Assembly (NCBI GenBank): GCA_910584575.1
Contig: CAJUBG010000004.1
Span: 1-64,000 of the forward strand
Direction of reading: 5' to 3'
From: an uncultured Dorea sp.
Lineage (GTDB): Bacteria; Bacillota; Clostridia; Lachnospirales; Lachnospiraceae
DNA: 64,000 nt
In this document: positions 17,942 to 27,307 of the stretch, one piece after another
Position numbering within the stretch: the first letter of the stretch is position 1
Layout: each line of letters begins with the position of its first letter
Notes under the pieces: model-generated
What the model was told of the DNA's origin: nothing
Databases searched by the model: none
Seen by the model: the letters and a program-made list of their open reading frames with translations, nothing else
Position numbers and translations under genes: made by a program

Positions 17942-19238
17942 TTCGTACCCTCTCCTTTTTTACTACAGCAAATAAGGCAAATATCAAGCAGATTGCCTGA
18001 GCCGGCTGTGTGAAATAAAATCTGACCATCGAATCGGCAATCTTCTGTATAAACAAAAGGTATAACAAAATATACTTAATATTTCTATAGATATAAGCTC
18101 TTTTATAGGTATATCCACACATCCATCCAAAAAGCATACACAACACAAAAACACCAACAAACCGCCCGTCTATATAAGGCTGGTAAAAGATTGTCACAAA
18201 GGCATTCATGTGGATATTTCCTCCTAACCAGGTTGTGTGCTCCAGCTTATTAAATGACAGTTCACGAACAGTGACCCAAAAATCTGAATATTCGCCCCTT
18301 CCACTTAATACTCGCCCAATAAATAATACAGGGTATATAAATCCATAGAAAGAAGCGCCGCCATAACCATAAAAATCGCCATAGCGGTTATCAACAAGCT
18401 CAATATATTTATCAAAATGCTTTACCGGCGCAATATAGTAGATAAACAACTGTCTTACTAAATCAACATTAAATCCCTTTCTTGCATATGTAGTATACAA
18501 AAGCAAAAGTAATAACAGTACTCCCCCAATGATTGCCAGTCTCTTAATCCGTTTGCTTACCTTTATCCGAAAAGATTTTGATTTTGCAAAAAGATAAAAA
18601 ACAAAAAAGTATAGGACCATCCAGAGTATTACGGATCTGCCTCCGCTGCTGATTACCCAACAAACAGTCATAATAATCGTAAGAAAAAGGAGCGCTTTAT
18701 CCCTTTTCCCCATAATTAAATCAATCGGCAATATAGCAAGAGCCAGATACACAGTCGGAGTAGCTATAAAATTTTTTATTAAAATAGAAAGATAGGATGA
18801 GCGAATTTCATTCGTCCCCTCAGCAGTTACCAGCTCTCTTATGTAATCCAGTCCGTAGCCTTTCATCATTAGGGTAACGGCCACATATGCCGAAGACAAT
18901 AAATATATAAAGGAAATGATATATAAAATATATAATATTTTATAGTTAAATCCATATTCTGTTTCCGGCTGGTTCATTACATGTCCATTAACCGCAAACG
19001 AACACTTACTGTTAGAAAACACATTTCCCAGAAGATAACCCATTAATCCTACAAAAATAATCATTAAACATTTATCGCTTGGCGGCGGAACCTCATATGC
19101 ATTTATCGATGAAAGAGGAATCAGCACCGCCCAAATTCCAAACATTACGGTAATCGGATTCATAAGAAATCTGTCTCTTTGATAATATCCCATAACCGCT
19201 ATGCAAAAATATGCAAAAGACGACAAAAAAATCAGCAT
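17931..19238 (-). CDS. Wzy-type oligosaccharide repeat polymerase (operon 2)
   Basis: A 435-residue membrane protein with 10-12 hydrophobic spans, a conserved soluble loop around residues 285-345 and low sequence conservation, as usual for O-antigen/capsule polymerases. It overlaps the TupA-like gene by 11 bp and follows the glycosyltransferase gene by 35 bp. It should polymerise the lipid-linked repeats on the outer face of the membrane. The call rests on topology and position. Confidence 0.8.
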   Translation of the reverse strand: MLIFLSSFAYFCIAVMGYYQRDRFLMNPITVMFGIWAVLIPLSSINAYEVPPPSDKCLMIIFVGLMGYLLGNVFSNSKCSFAVNGHVMNQPETEYGFNYKILYILYIISFIYLLSSAYVAVTLMMKGYGLDYIRELVTAEGTNEIRSSYLSILIKNFIATPTVYLALAILPIDLIMGKRDKALLFLTIIMTVCWVISSGGRSVILWMVLYFFVFYLFAKSKSFRIKVSKRIKRLAIIGGVLLLLLLLYTTYARKGFNVDLVRQLFIYYIAPVKHFDKYIELVDNRYGDFYGYGGASFYGFIYPVLFIGRVLSGRGEYSDFWVTVRELSFNKLEHTTWLGGNIHMNAFVTIFYQPYIDGRFVGVFVLCMLFGWMCGYTYKRAYIYRNIKYILLYLLFIQKIADSMVRFYFTQPAQAICLIFALFAVVKKERVRNDI

Positions 19239-19273
19239 CTAAACATAACCTCTTTTTCATAATAATCTTTTCA

Positions 19274-20125
19274 TTACCATATTCTAAGCACATTAAATAT
19301 TAATTTCGCTAATGTTTTTATATCAAATTTTTTCTTAAGGCTCTTAAGAAGATATTCTTGAGCAGATTTTCTATTACCGTCCTTTACGCTATAAGCCAAA
19401 GTAGCATACAAACCGCCTAGCGATTTCGGATATTTTTGATATAAATCATAATGTTTTCGGGCAAATTGAAGATAAGCTTTCTCAGACGGCACTGTTGATG
19501 TGATACTATCCCCCTGTACTCTTACGTCAACCAACGCTTCCCCAAGATATTCAATATGATAATCTGCTGTCAAAACTCTTAATGCAAAGTCCCAATCCTG
19601 CAATCTTTTGAGCTTTGGATCAAACATAACAGACTTTGCCGCCGATTGTTTTAACAAGATTGTTTGGGTACTAATCTTGTTCTTTTTTAACAGCTTCTCA
19701 ACTGTCAGCTTTTCCTCCTTTTTTTGATCACTTGGAAAATACTTTTTCCTTCCATTCATATATCTATTCATTCCGCAGTACACCATATCCGCGGACTTTA
19801 ATTTCAAAAAGTTTATCTGCTTTTCCAGTTTATCCTTATGCCATATATCATCACTGTCCTGAAAAGCAATGTATTCTCCCTGCGCAGCCTCAATGCCTCT
19901 GTTTCTGGCGGCGCACGCCCCCTGATTGTGAGGTTGTCTGATATATTTTACTCGCAGGTCATCTATGTTCTGTATCATTCTTTCTGTATTGTCAGACGAA
20001 GCATCGTCAACCACAATCAATTCTAAATCCTTCCATGTCTGCTCCAAAACACTTTTAACAGAACCCAAAATCGTTTTTTCCCGATTGTAAGTTGGAATAA
20101 TAACTGATATCATTTCTATCTCCAT
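19274..20125 (-). CDS. Family 2 glycosyltransferase
   Basis: A 283-residue GT-A enzyme. The nucleotide-binding start SVIIPTYNREKTILGSVKS, the DDASSDNTE segment and the QDSDDIW metal-binding motif (near residue 93) are typical of GT2. It adds a sugar to the growing lipid-linked repeat in the cytoplasm. Sugar specificity cannot be read from sequence. It begins two bases after the upstream HAD-type gene ends. Confidence 0.92.
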   Translation of the reverse strand: MEIEMISVIIPTYNREKTILGSVKSVLEQTWKDLELIVVDDASSDNTERMIQNIDDLRVKYIRQPHNQGACAARNRGIEAAQGEYIAFQDSDDIWHKDKLEKQINFLKLKSADMVYCGMNRYMNGRKKYFPSDQKKEEKLTVEKLLKKNKISTQTILLKQSAAKSVMFDPKLKRLQDWDFALRVLTADYHIEYLGEALVDVRVQGDSITSTVPSEKAYLQFARKHYDLYQKYPKSLGGLYATLAYSVKDGNRKSAQEYLLKSLKKKFDIKTLAKLIFNVLRIW

Positions 20126-20126
20126 A

Positions 20127-22052
20127 CTAATTCATATTTTTCTTATCTGTAAATTTCCGAATCGTCTTTATTACAAAATAATAAGAAATCGGAACTTTAA
20201 ATAACCGTTTTAAAAATGCAATTTTCCAACTTGCATTAGCAAAATCCCTATATAATTCTTTCGGATGTATCATATAATGAGAGATTTTTTTCGGTTTTGC
20301 CAAATATGTTTTATAGTGGTCGCTGCTAAACATAAGCTCACCAAACATTCTACTCTCGAATAGAGACGGATATCTGGAGACTCTCCTTATATTTGCATAT
20401 GTCACTTTTGCCGGCATTGAAATCACGTCTATGGAATCTTTTATTGTTTTGGCAAAATCTTGTACGCCTTCTTGAATCTCATCAATCACACTCTGCATCT
20501 GCGGCGTAGATATATATTCATAATCAGCAAGAATCGGAAGAATCTCCCCTTCCTCGGCAATACCATATCCTTCCGTTGTCCCTTCTTTGGGCGTCAACGG
20601 CAATTCTGTAATTAAAGTTTCTCCTCCATAAGAAGTAGAAGCACGAAACGGGTAAACCTCTGCTCTCAGTCCTGGATTATCATATAGCCATAAATAAAAT
20701 CCAGTAATACAGGCTTCTATCTCATACATTTTACAGAAACACTCCATACATTTTTGTGTGGTGCCGTATCCTCCGGTATCTACGACAGCAATGTTCCCGC
20801 AGAATCCATTTTGCTGCAAATATTTCTTTACTAAAACGGCAGACTCTCTTGATTTCTGTATACATTGTTCTTTAAAGTGATTAAAAAAACGGTTTATTTT
20901 CTTGTTTCCTTCTATATCCTCCGCTTTAAACCGCCAAGTTCTCTCTAATCCACATTCTTCCCATACTTTTAATTTATCTTCCGAAATAATACCTAAACGA
21001 TTGCAGAACATCTCATAATTCCACTTCTTTTTTGTACCATTTAATAAAAAATATTTTTCAAGGCTTTCATATCGAGATAATAAAGGCTGTTGGATAGATT
21101 TGCGCGATATGTAAAGATATTCTGTTTGTCTATCAGTATTTTCATATAGAATATCAAATACCTGCTTCATCAAATATCCGTCTCGCGACAAAAAAAAGAT
21201 TTTTTTAATATTCTGTTTCCTTGCTCTCTTATCAAGATTTTTGCAAAATCCGCACAACAATGGCCCTAAACACTCAAAACCGTAATGATAATAGAAACTC
21301 TTGCCTGGTTTTAATGCGTAATTGATTATTTTACACAGATTGGAATACTGGCTATAATCTTGCTTTGATACATTTCTGAAATCAAAAAATTTCGCTCTTA
21401 AGGGATATTTTGCCACTTGCATACTGGCAATTTTATATTTTTTGGCGTTCAAAAAATCTGAACGGATATTATCTCCAATATGTATGATTCTTTTTTGGGG
21501 ATATATAGATTTAATATAATGATACAACGAACCAGTTCTTTTTGTTTTGCTCAGTTCACATGATATGTAAAGTCCGCAATATGAACAATATCCACATTTT
21601 TCAAGTATGATTTTTATTACTGTTTCCGGCAAATATGTATCTGTAGTAATTATTATTATCTTCTTATTTACTACACACCAATTATAAACTTCAAATAGCG
21701 TCTGATCCGGAAAACAACTGTTTATTTCAACCTCAATTTCTTTTGCCTTTAGCTGCTCAATCATATGTTTATATTTTCCTGGCATATTAGAATATATTTC
21801 ATCTAAAGTTATTTCTTCTTTTGCCTTATGCGCAGCCTTTATCCTGTCATCCATAAAAGATACCATATCAATATTTGCGGCAATCTGCTTTGCAGCCATT
21901 TCAAATACAAAATGTGGTTCTGGTACATTTCTCCTGATAATGGTATCAAACATATCAAATGAAACTACATCAAAACATCTAATTTTTTTAATAATCTCCT
22001 TTGCTGTTACTGTCGGATGACTATTCATGTATTTTTTTATCGTATGAATCAT
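20127..22052 (-). CDS. Large HAD-like protein of polysaccharide clusters (COG5610-like)
   Basis: A 641-residue protein. The N-terminal ~230 residues have a HAD phosphatase core: the catalytic pair in SFDMFDTIIRR near residue 32, a Ser/Thr strand near TTDTYL, and the acidic HIGDNIRSDFLNA motif near 190. The C-terminal 400 residues contain LSRDGYLMKQVFD and VVDTGGYGTTQKCM segments found in the large HAD proteins of capsule clusters. The role is unknown; sugar-phosphate hydrolysis or glycosyl transfer have been suggested for relatives. It sits between the sugar transferase and the GT2 gene. Confidence 0.75.
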   Translation of the reverse strand: MIHTIKKYMNSHPTVTAKEIIKKIRCFDVVSFDMFDTIIRRNVPEPHFVFEMAAKQIAANIDMVSFMDDRIKAAHKAKEEITLDEIYSNMPGKYKHMIEQLKAKEIEVEINSCFPDQTLFEVYNWCVVNKKIIIITTDTYLPETVIKIILEKCGYCSYCGLYISCELSKTKRTGSLYHYIKSIYPQKRIIHIGDNIRSDFLNAKKYKIASMQVAKYPLRAKFFDFRNVSKQDYSQYSNLCKIINYALKPGKSFYYHYGFECLGPLLCGFCKNLDKRARKQNIKKIFFLSRDGYLMKQVFDILYENTDRQTEYLYISRKSIQQPLLSRYESLEKYFLLNGTKKKWNYEMFCNRLGIISEDKLKVWEECGLERTWRFKAEDIEGNKKINRFFNHFKEQCIQKSRESAVLVKKYLQQNGFCGNIAVVDTGGYGTTQKCMECFCKMYEIEACITGFYLWLYDNPGLRAEVYPFRASTSYGGETLITELPLTPKEGTTEGYGIAEEGEILPILADYEYISTPQMQSVIDEIQEGVQDFAKTIKDSIDVISMPAKVTYANIRRVSRYPSLFESRMFGELMFSSDHYKTYLAKPKKISHYMIHPKELYRDFANASWKIAFLKRLFKVPISYYFVIKTIRKFTDKKNMN

Positions 22053-22070
22053 TCAAATACTCCCAGATTA

Positions 22071-22655
22071 TTAATGATATATATTACTATGTTTGATCAC
22101 CGCTTTGACCGTCATACATAATATTTTGACATCAAACATAAATGATATATTTTGGGCATAAAAGACATCATTTTTATATCTTTCCTCCAATGTTGCGCTA
22201 TTTCTCAGCAAAGCCTGATTATATCCGGTAATTCCAGGCCTGACATCAAACTTTTGTTTTACAAAATCTGTATAGGTTGTTTCATTCCCCATGGGACTGG
22301 GTCTTGGCCCGACCAAACTCATATCGCCAAATAAAACGTTAATTAACTGAGGAATCTCATCAATACTGTTTTTTCTTAAAAAGCTTCCTACTTTTGTCAA
22401 TCTTGAATCATCGGCAGAATTATAGGTACTTCCATCTTGATTTCTAATATCCGGCGCATTCATTTTCATGGTCCGAAATTTAATCATTTTAAACTTCTTC
22501 ATATGAATCCCATATCTTTTACTCAGGTAAAATATATCTCCCCCGTCCTCTATCTTTATCGCAATCCCGACCGGGATCATAATTAATGTTACAAACGGTA
22601 ATGCAAGCAAAGCTATGGCCGTATCCAAATATCTTTTTATCCATTTCTCATACAT
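22071..22655 (-). CDS. Initiating undecaprenyl-phosphate sugar transferase (operon 2)
   Basis: A 194-residue short-form bacterial sugar transferase (PglC/EpsL type). It has one N-terminal membrane segment (~10-32) and conserved motifs MIKFRTMKMNAPDIRNQDG, SIDEIPQLINVLFGDMSLVGPRPSP and the ending near RPGITGYNQALLRN. It starts repeat-unit synthesis by moving a sugar-1-phosphate to undecaprenyl phosphate. I chose the ATG at 22653-22655; an ATG nine bases upstream is also possible. It overlaps the end of the epimerase gene by eight bases. Confidence 0.92.
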   Translation of the reverse strand: MYEKWIKRYLDTAIALLALPFVTLIMIPVGIAIKIEDGGDIFYLSKRYGIHMKKFKMIKFRTMKMNAPDIRNQDGSTYNSADDSRLTKVGSFLRKNSIDEIPQLINVLFGDMSLVGPRPSPMGNETTYTDFVKQKFDVRPGITGYNQALLRNSATLEERYKNDVFYAQNISFMFDVKILCMTVKAVIKHSNIYH

Positions 22656-23550
22656 GACGCTCATCCCTTTTCTTATCATGCAGTTCCTTATACTCGCCAT
22701 AAATCTCAAACATGGCGTCTTCAACCGTATACTCCGGATGAAATCCAGCCTGTATAATCTTATTGACATTCATATAAGACGAAGATATCTTTTCATCCTG
22801 CTCACTTAAATAATCCAGCTTTCCTTCGTTGCCAAATGCACGGTTAATGATCGTGGCAATCTGATAGTTTGTATATCCAGTTCCATAACCAAGATTAAAA
22901 ATCTCATCTTTTGCACGGTTAGATTTCAAAGCCCATACTATCGCATTAGCGACATCTTTGACATAAATAAATTCTCTTTTCGCCATACTTTTTCCTTGAA
23001 CACATAATGGAAGGTGTCCATAAGCATTTGCCATAAATTTACTTAGCATATATCCCTTATCCTCAATGCCAAGTATATGTGCACAACGGAAAATTGTATA
23101 ATGAATCCCGTTGCTGTTATTATATAATTCACATAAATATTCACATGTCAACTTACTTAATCCGTAATAGCTTTCAGGCTGCGGTATCGCAGCTTCACTC
23201 CATGGCAGTAAAAGAATATCTGAATAAACAGAGATAGAGGACAAATATATGATGTGTTTACATTTTTCAGTTTTAGCCATAGCCTTAAGTACATTCTCCG
23301 TAAGATTCTCATTCTTCTGATAGGAAGAATAATCGTTTTTTTCTCCTTTACGGATCGCTGCTAAATGAATCACTGCATTTGCTTCGGAAAAAATCTCCCG
23401 CAAGCTATCAACTCTGTAGTCCGTGGCAATATATGGCCCGGATAAATCCCTATGGCGCGTAAGGGCTACCGCTTCCATCCCGTTTTCATCTAATTTTTCG
23501 ATTACCTTTTTCCCAACCAAACCTGTTGCGCCGGTTATCACTATTTTCAT
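22648..23550 (-). CDS. NAD-dependent sugar epimerase/dehydratase (operon 2)
   Basis: A 300-residue extended SDR. The NAD-binding loop is ITGATGLVGKKVIEKL, the catalytic serine and YxxxK lie in SSISVYSD and YYGLSKLTCEY near residue 145. It converts an NDP-sugar; which one is unclear. The ATG at 23548-23550 follows GGAAGG with six bases spacing. It lies between ATP-grasp and sugar transferase genes, so it probably helps make the first sugar. Confidence 0.88.
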   Translation of the reverse strand: MKIVITGATGLVGKKVIEKLDENGMEAVALTRHRDLSGPYIATDYRVDSLREIFSEANAVIHLAAIRKGEKNDYSSYQKNENLTENVLKAMAKTEKCKHIIYLSSISVYSDILLLPWSEAAIPQPESYYGLSKLTCEYLCELYNNSNGIHYTIFRCAHILGIEDKGYMLSKFMANAYGHLPLCVQGKSMAKREFIYVKDVANAIVWALKSNRAKDEIFNLGYGTGYTNYQIATIINRAFGNEGKLDYLSEQDEKISSSYMNVNKIIQAGFHPEYTVEDAMFEIYGEYKELHDKKRDERHV

Positions 23551-23552
23551 TA

Positions 23553-24659
23553 TCAACCTTCCAAATATCTGATATAATATCCTATTTTCTCATAACGGCC
23601 ATTCACGGGACGAATCTTCTCTCGATTTTTATAGTAATAAAAATGATATACTGCATCCTTGGGAAGCTCTAACTTACTTCTATCCATATAAGTTTCTGGT
23701 TCCTGACACCAGAATACTAACTCCATCGGAGTGACTTTTTCAGCCGCTATATTTAGTTCGCTTACGTCATTGTACAGCAAATGCTTAAATACAAGCTGCA
23801 TCATATTGATTCCTGTCGCGCGTTCAAGAAGGTTCCACATATGGCACCCATCAAGTCTTGGCGTCATTTCGATAATATACGGCTGATTCCCTGTCACCTT
23901 CATTTGGAAATACACAGGACCATTCAAGATTCCGAGGCGGTTACAGGCTTCTTCCATGATTCTTTCCATCTTTTTTTCAGCCTCTTTGCTGAATTTCTTG
24001 CCAGGAACAACATGACGATGAATCAAACCTGTATATTGAGGCCATGTATCACGGTCAGACGCAACCATAAGCCTCAAAACTCCGTTTACCATATAACCGT
24101 TTACAGATACTTCGGGTCCATCTATGTACTTTTCAACAATCACCTTGCCTTCGCGTGAATATTGTTTTGCCTCCTCAAAACAAGACTCAAACTCCTCTTG
24201 CGAATGAATCAAATAAATTCCTCTTTGTCCCTGTGAATCCGACGGCTTTACGATTGCCGGATATTCTACATTAATTTGTTCAACCTTATCCAATACCTGA
24301 TAAGGAATATTTCCCTCACATTCTTCTGTTAAAGTCTTTCGCATAACATTTTTATGATTACAGATATAAGCTGCTTCATACGATACAAAATGAGGCATTC
24401 CGAGCCTCTCGCTTACTTTGCACGCTGTCGGCATCGCAAGGTCAGAGCCTGTAGAGTAGACAACATCAATTCCATTCTTAATAATGTGCGTAATTAGAGC
24501 TTCTTCATCGAGAATATTTATGATATCAAAATGGTCCGAAGCCTCTGACGCCGGACCGTCATTTTTCATAGCAATCGTATACGTTTCACAACCCATTTTC
24601 TTTAATTCAAGAACAGCGTCCATCTGAACTGATGCAACACCAAGTATTAATACTTTCAT
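23553..24659 (-). CDS. ATP-grasp ligase (operon 2)
   Basis: A 368-residue ATP-grasp enzyme with an N-terminal Rossmann-like domain (VLILGVASVQMDAVLELKKMG), the ATP-binding strand YPAIVKPSDSQGQRGIYL near 135 and the metal-binding end YIIEMTPRLDGCH near 270. These ligases join a carboxylate to an amine. Beside an aminotransferase it plausibly attaches an amino acid or acid to an amino sugar; that is inference. Start at 24657-24659 after AAGGAG. Confidence 0.87.
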   Translation of the reverse strand: MKVLILGVASVQMDAVLELKKMGCETYTIAMKNDGPASEASDHFDIINILDEEALITHIIKNGIDVVYSTGSDLAMPTACKVSERLGMPHFVSYEAAYICNHKNVMRKTLTEECEGNIPYQVLDKVEQINVEYPAIVKPSDSQGQRGIYLIHSQEEFESCFEEAKQYSREGKVIVEKYIDGPEVSVNGYMVNGVLRLMVASDRDTWPQYTGLIHRHVVPGKKFSKEAEKKMERIMEEACNRLGILNGPVYFQMKVTGNQPYIIEMTPRLDGCHMWNLLERATGINMMQLVFKHLLYNDVSELNIAAEKVTPMELVFWCQEPETYMDRSKLELPKDAVYHFYYYKNREKIRPVNGRYEKIGYYIRYLEG

Positions 24660-24669
24660 ACATTTCTCC

Positions 24670-26037
24670 TTATTCAATGTATTGCTTAACTACACTCCTA
24701 AGTGTTTCACATATATACTCGATATCTTCGTCTGATAATAGCGTATGTAACGGAAGGGTAATCAAATTGTGATAATAATCATATGCATTGGGAAACTCCC
24801 CAACTCCTTCCGTATACCCTTTATACGCCGTCATCATTGGGAGGGGTTTATAATGTACATTTACAATCACTCCTGATTCTGCCATTTTCTCAATTATTTC
24901 GTTTCGTTGTCTGACAGTGATTCCAGATATTCGGATTAAATATAAATGGTTAGAGCTGTCCATATATTCTGTATGATGAACCAGCCGCTTGATTCCCATC
25001 TCATCACAAACAGCGTCATATCGCTTTATTATCTGCCATCTTCTATTCAGCATACTTGGATATCGGTCCAGTTGGCGAAGCCCGATTCCTGCCATAATAT
25101 CTGTCATATTGCATTTGTACCATGGGCCAATAATGTCATATTCCCATGCGCCAGACTTATTTTTACTCAGAGCATCTTTATTTTGACCGTGAAGTGACAA
25201 AAGCTGATACATATGATAGATTTCCGAGTCGTCGATTCCATCCACAGAAAGCCATGTAGACGCCCCGCCTTCCGCAGTCGTAAAATTCTTCACAGCATGG
25301 AATGAAAAACTTGTAAAATCTGCGATTGCACCACAATACTCACGCTTCGCATTTTCTAATATTTTGTTTCCGGTCCGAGTAACTATTCTGCTTGCGCCAA
25401 GGCTATGAGCACAATCCGCAACAACCGCAATTCGCCCAAGTGATTTCTGAATACGGGCGGATAAATCCCCCAGTGGGGTTTTATCGCTCTCAACAGGTTT
25501 GAACAATGATTTTTTGCGTTCTACGATTTCAAAGACTTTATCATAATCACAGACAATGCCTCCAAGATCAACCATTATGACCGCCTTAGTCTTTTCTGTA
25601 ATCCCTTCCTCAAGCCTGTCATAATCTATTTCCGGCATATGCGTAACAGAATCTCCGTCTTTCTGAATATCAATAAACTTTACAGCCGCACCACAATGAA
25701 TCGCGGCTGAAGCAGTCGCTGTATAGGTATACGCGGGTACAAGCACCTCGTCGCCGGAAGTAATACCGAGAATACGCAGATTAAGCTCCTCTGCCGCCGT
25801 TGCAGAACTCAGGCAGACAACACGGCTACCGTATCTTTCCTTATTTCCAGAAGTTTCACAGTCTATATCTACACAACCGGTTTCGATATAAGCCGCAAGC
25901 CTTCTCTCCAACAGCTTTGTTCTTGGTCCTGTAGTAATCCACCCAGATTGAAGTGCTTTTACCACTTCCTTGATTTCTGATTCACTTATGTCAGGCGGAC
26001 TAAAGTTTACTGTTCTTCGCTTACTGTCACTTCCCAT
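24670..26037 (-). CDS. DegT/DnrJ/EryC1-type sugar aminotransferase
   Basis: A 455-residue PLP enzyme. The N-terminal FSPPDISESEIKEVVKALQSGWITTGP, the cofactor-binding Asp in VVADCAHSLGA near 215 and the Schiff-base lysine in SFHAVKNFTTAEGG near 255 are all present. It should transaminate a 4-keto (or 3-keto) NDP-sugar to an amino sugar. It is longer than the usual ~380-400 residues because of extra segments near 60-75 and 165-210. I chose the ATG at 26035-26037 after AAGGAGACG. Confidence 0.92.
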   Translation of the reverse strand: MGSDSKRRTVNFSPPDISESEIKEVVKALQSGWITTGPRTKLLERRLAAYIETGCVDIDCETSGNKERYGSRVVCLSSATAAEELNLRILGITSGDEVLVPAYTYTATASAAIHCGAAVKFIDIQKDGDSVTHMPEIDYDRLEEGITEKTKAVIMVDLGGIVCDYDKVFEIVERKKSLFKPVESDKTPLGDLSARIQKSLGRIAVVADCAHSLGASRIVTRTGNKILENAKREYCGAIADFTSFSFHAVKNFTTAEGGASTWLSVDGIDDSEIYHMYQLLSLHGQNKDALSKNKSGAWEYDIIGPWYKCNMTDIMAGIGLRQLDRYPSMLNRRWQIIKRYDAVCDEMGIKRLVHHTEYMDSSNHLYLIRISGITVRQRNEIIEKMAESGVIVNVHYKPLPMMTAYKGYTEGVGEFPNAYDYYHNLITLPLHTLLSDEDIEYICETLRSVVKQYIE

Positions 26038-26063
26038 TGTTCGTCTCCTTATATCCCAACCAA

Positions 26064-26594
26064 TCACACCGGATCCCCATCCATCCGTATTCCAAACAAC
26101 ACATTCTCCCGCCGGTTAAACAAGGGCACCTCCGCCGTCACATACCTGTGTCTTAGCCTCTGCCTCGTAATTCTTCCCACATATGACTTAAGCGCACCAT
26201 CTGCGCTTCGTACCAGACCGGCCTCGTCCACCTGCACCGTAGACAGCCGCATATCATGCGTCAATCCCTTACCGCATACCTTCTCCAGAAAAAGTAGGTC
26301 ATCCTCCTCCACCGGAACAAGTTTATTCCTCTGGCTGCCTACCAACTGAGGAAATTGCCTTGCTTTTCTTAACTCATCCCTAAGTTCGTCCGGAAATTCA
26401 GTACAGACAAAAATGTACCCCGGAAACATATCTTTCCTGCTGAGCAGATACTTTCCCTGTGTCCGGAATAACTGCTGCTTTTTCAGAATCCGGAAGTCTC
26501 CCCACAATGCTCGGTTAATCTTACTTTCCATCAATGCGACCGCTTCTGCTTCCTTCCCCGGAATCGCACGCATCACATGCCATCTTTGCTTCAT
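26064..26594 (-). CDS. loaP: Second NusG/LoaP-type antiterminator (copy B1)
   Basis: A 176-residue NusG paralogue. The NGN domain begins with RWHVMRAIPGKEAEAV and includes FPGYIFVCTEFPDEL near 80. The C-terminal KOW-like region reads LVRSADGALKSYVGRITRQ then RLRHRYVTAEV. LoaP proteins join RNA polymerase and let it read through terminators in long operons. The ATG at 26592-26594 overlaps the stop of copy A1 by four bases (ATGA), so the two are translationally coupled. It is quite different from copy A1 and closer to B2 at 47.4 kb. Specific roles of A and B are unknown. Confidence 0.88.
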   Translation of the reverse strand: MKQRWHVMRAIPGKEAEAVALMESKINRALWGDFRILKKQQLFRTQGKYLLSRKDMFPGYIFVCTEFPDELRDELRKARQFPQLVGSQRNKLVPVEEDDLLFLEKVCGKGLTHDMRLSTVQVDEAGLVRSADGALKSYVGRITRQRLRHRYVTAEVPLFNRRENVLFGIRMDGDPV

Positions 26595-27124
26595 ACTATC
26601 TTCTCCGTTATCTCCAAACCTGCCGTAATATAGCGAGTATCCGACAACTTTGGGCCACACCGGCTCAGTTCGTCTGACTTCTTTATCATCTCAAGCTTTG
26701 CCAGTCGCTTATGGCGGTCAATCCTGCGAATACGATTCTCCAAACCTTTTAGCGGTCCTTCCGTTATCTGTGTATTTCCCTTATAGATAATCCCCTTCGA
26801 CATCGTCAAATGATATCCTTCTTTGCACAATTTTTTCAGGAATCCTTCTTCTTCCCGACTCATACGAACCAAATGATTCCGATATCCAGCCGTATCGCTG
26901 TGTTTTCCCAATTCTTCTGACAAAAACTCCTCGTTTTCACATTCCAGAAATATATACCCTGGGATCATAAGCTGCCTTTCCAAATGCCAGGCGCCCTCAT
27001 ACCGCCGCATCCTGTCATATGTCAATATAAAAATATCTCTGTATGCCTTTTGGGATAATTTTTCTCTGCATATTGTTAATATTTTCTGTTCTTCCTGCTC
27101 TTTGCAGGTCAAAATGTACCAGAT
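26591..27124 (-). CDS. loaP: First NusG/LoaP-type antiterminator (copy A1), apparent AUC start
   Basis: A ~177-residue NusG paralogue heading operon 2. The NGN domain starts WYILTCKEQEEQKIL and includes LMIPGYIFLE near 55; the KOW domain reads ITEGPLKGLENRIRRIDRHK. The conserved W-Y that follows the start Met in NusG proteins is preceded here by ATC (27122-27124), six bases after AGAAGGG. No ATG, GTG, CTG or TTG lies in frame between there and the upstream stop; a TTG at 27110-27112 has no ribosome-binding site and would cut off the first beta strand. Copy A2 shows the same arrangement. AUU three codons earlier would be too close to the binding site. It should be expressed when the adjacent invertible promoter faces left. 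Confidence 0.83.
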   Translation of the reverse strand: MWYILTCKEQEEQKILTICREKLSQKAYRDIFILTYDRMRRYEGAWHLERQLMIPGYIFLECENEEFLSEELGKHSDTAGYRNHLVRMSREEEGFLKKLCKEGYHLTMSKGIIYKGNTQITEGPLKGLENRIRRIDRHKRLAKLEMIKKSDELSRCGPKLSDTRYITAGLEITEKIV

Positions 27125-27130
27125 TCTAAT

Positions 27131-27137
27131 CCCTTCT
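27131..27137 (-). promoter_or_regulatory. Ribosome-binding site deciding the AUC start of loaP A1
   Basis: AGAAGGG on the minus strand lies six bases before the AUC codon at 27124-27122. The same motif, spacing and codon occur in front of loaP A2. It lies just outside the inverted repeat, so it stays with the gene in both promoter orientations. Confidence 0.8.
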
Positions 27138-27143
27138 TTCGTT

Positions 27144-27161
27144 GAGTAAGATACTCTGCGA
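27144..27161 (-). repeat. Left inverted repeat of switch 1
   Basis: Reverse complement of TCGCAGAGTATCTTACTC, identical over 18 bp to the right repeat. It is itself a partial palindrome (GAGTA/TACTC). Confidence 0.9.
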
Positions 27162-27307
27162 AAATTTTCAAATTGATTTCTGTGGGAATTAATAGAATTT
27201 ATTTTTAATTAATAGATAATTTAAGACATTCATCACAAATAGAATGATTTTAATTCTATTTTTCCTTCGTGATTTTGCACCATTTTTTTACAAATGCAAA
27301 TTAAGTA

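Noticed and set aside
20127..22052. Capsule phosphatase or tyrosine kinase of the Wzb/Wzc type
   Set aside because: Its HAD motifs and length do not fit; no Wzz, Wzc or CpsB-type gene was found in either operon.
27110..27112. TTG as the start of loaP A1
   Set aside because: It has no ribosome-binding site, would remove the conserved Trp-Tyr start of the NusG fold, and has no counterpart in loaP A2.
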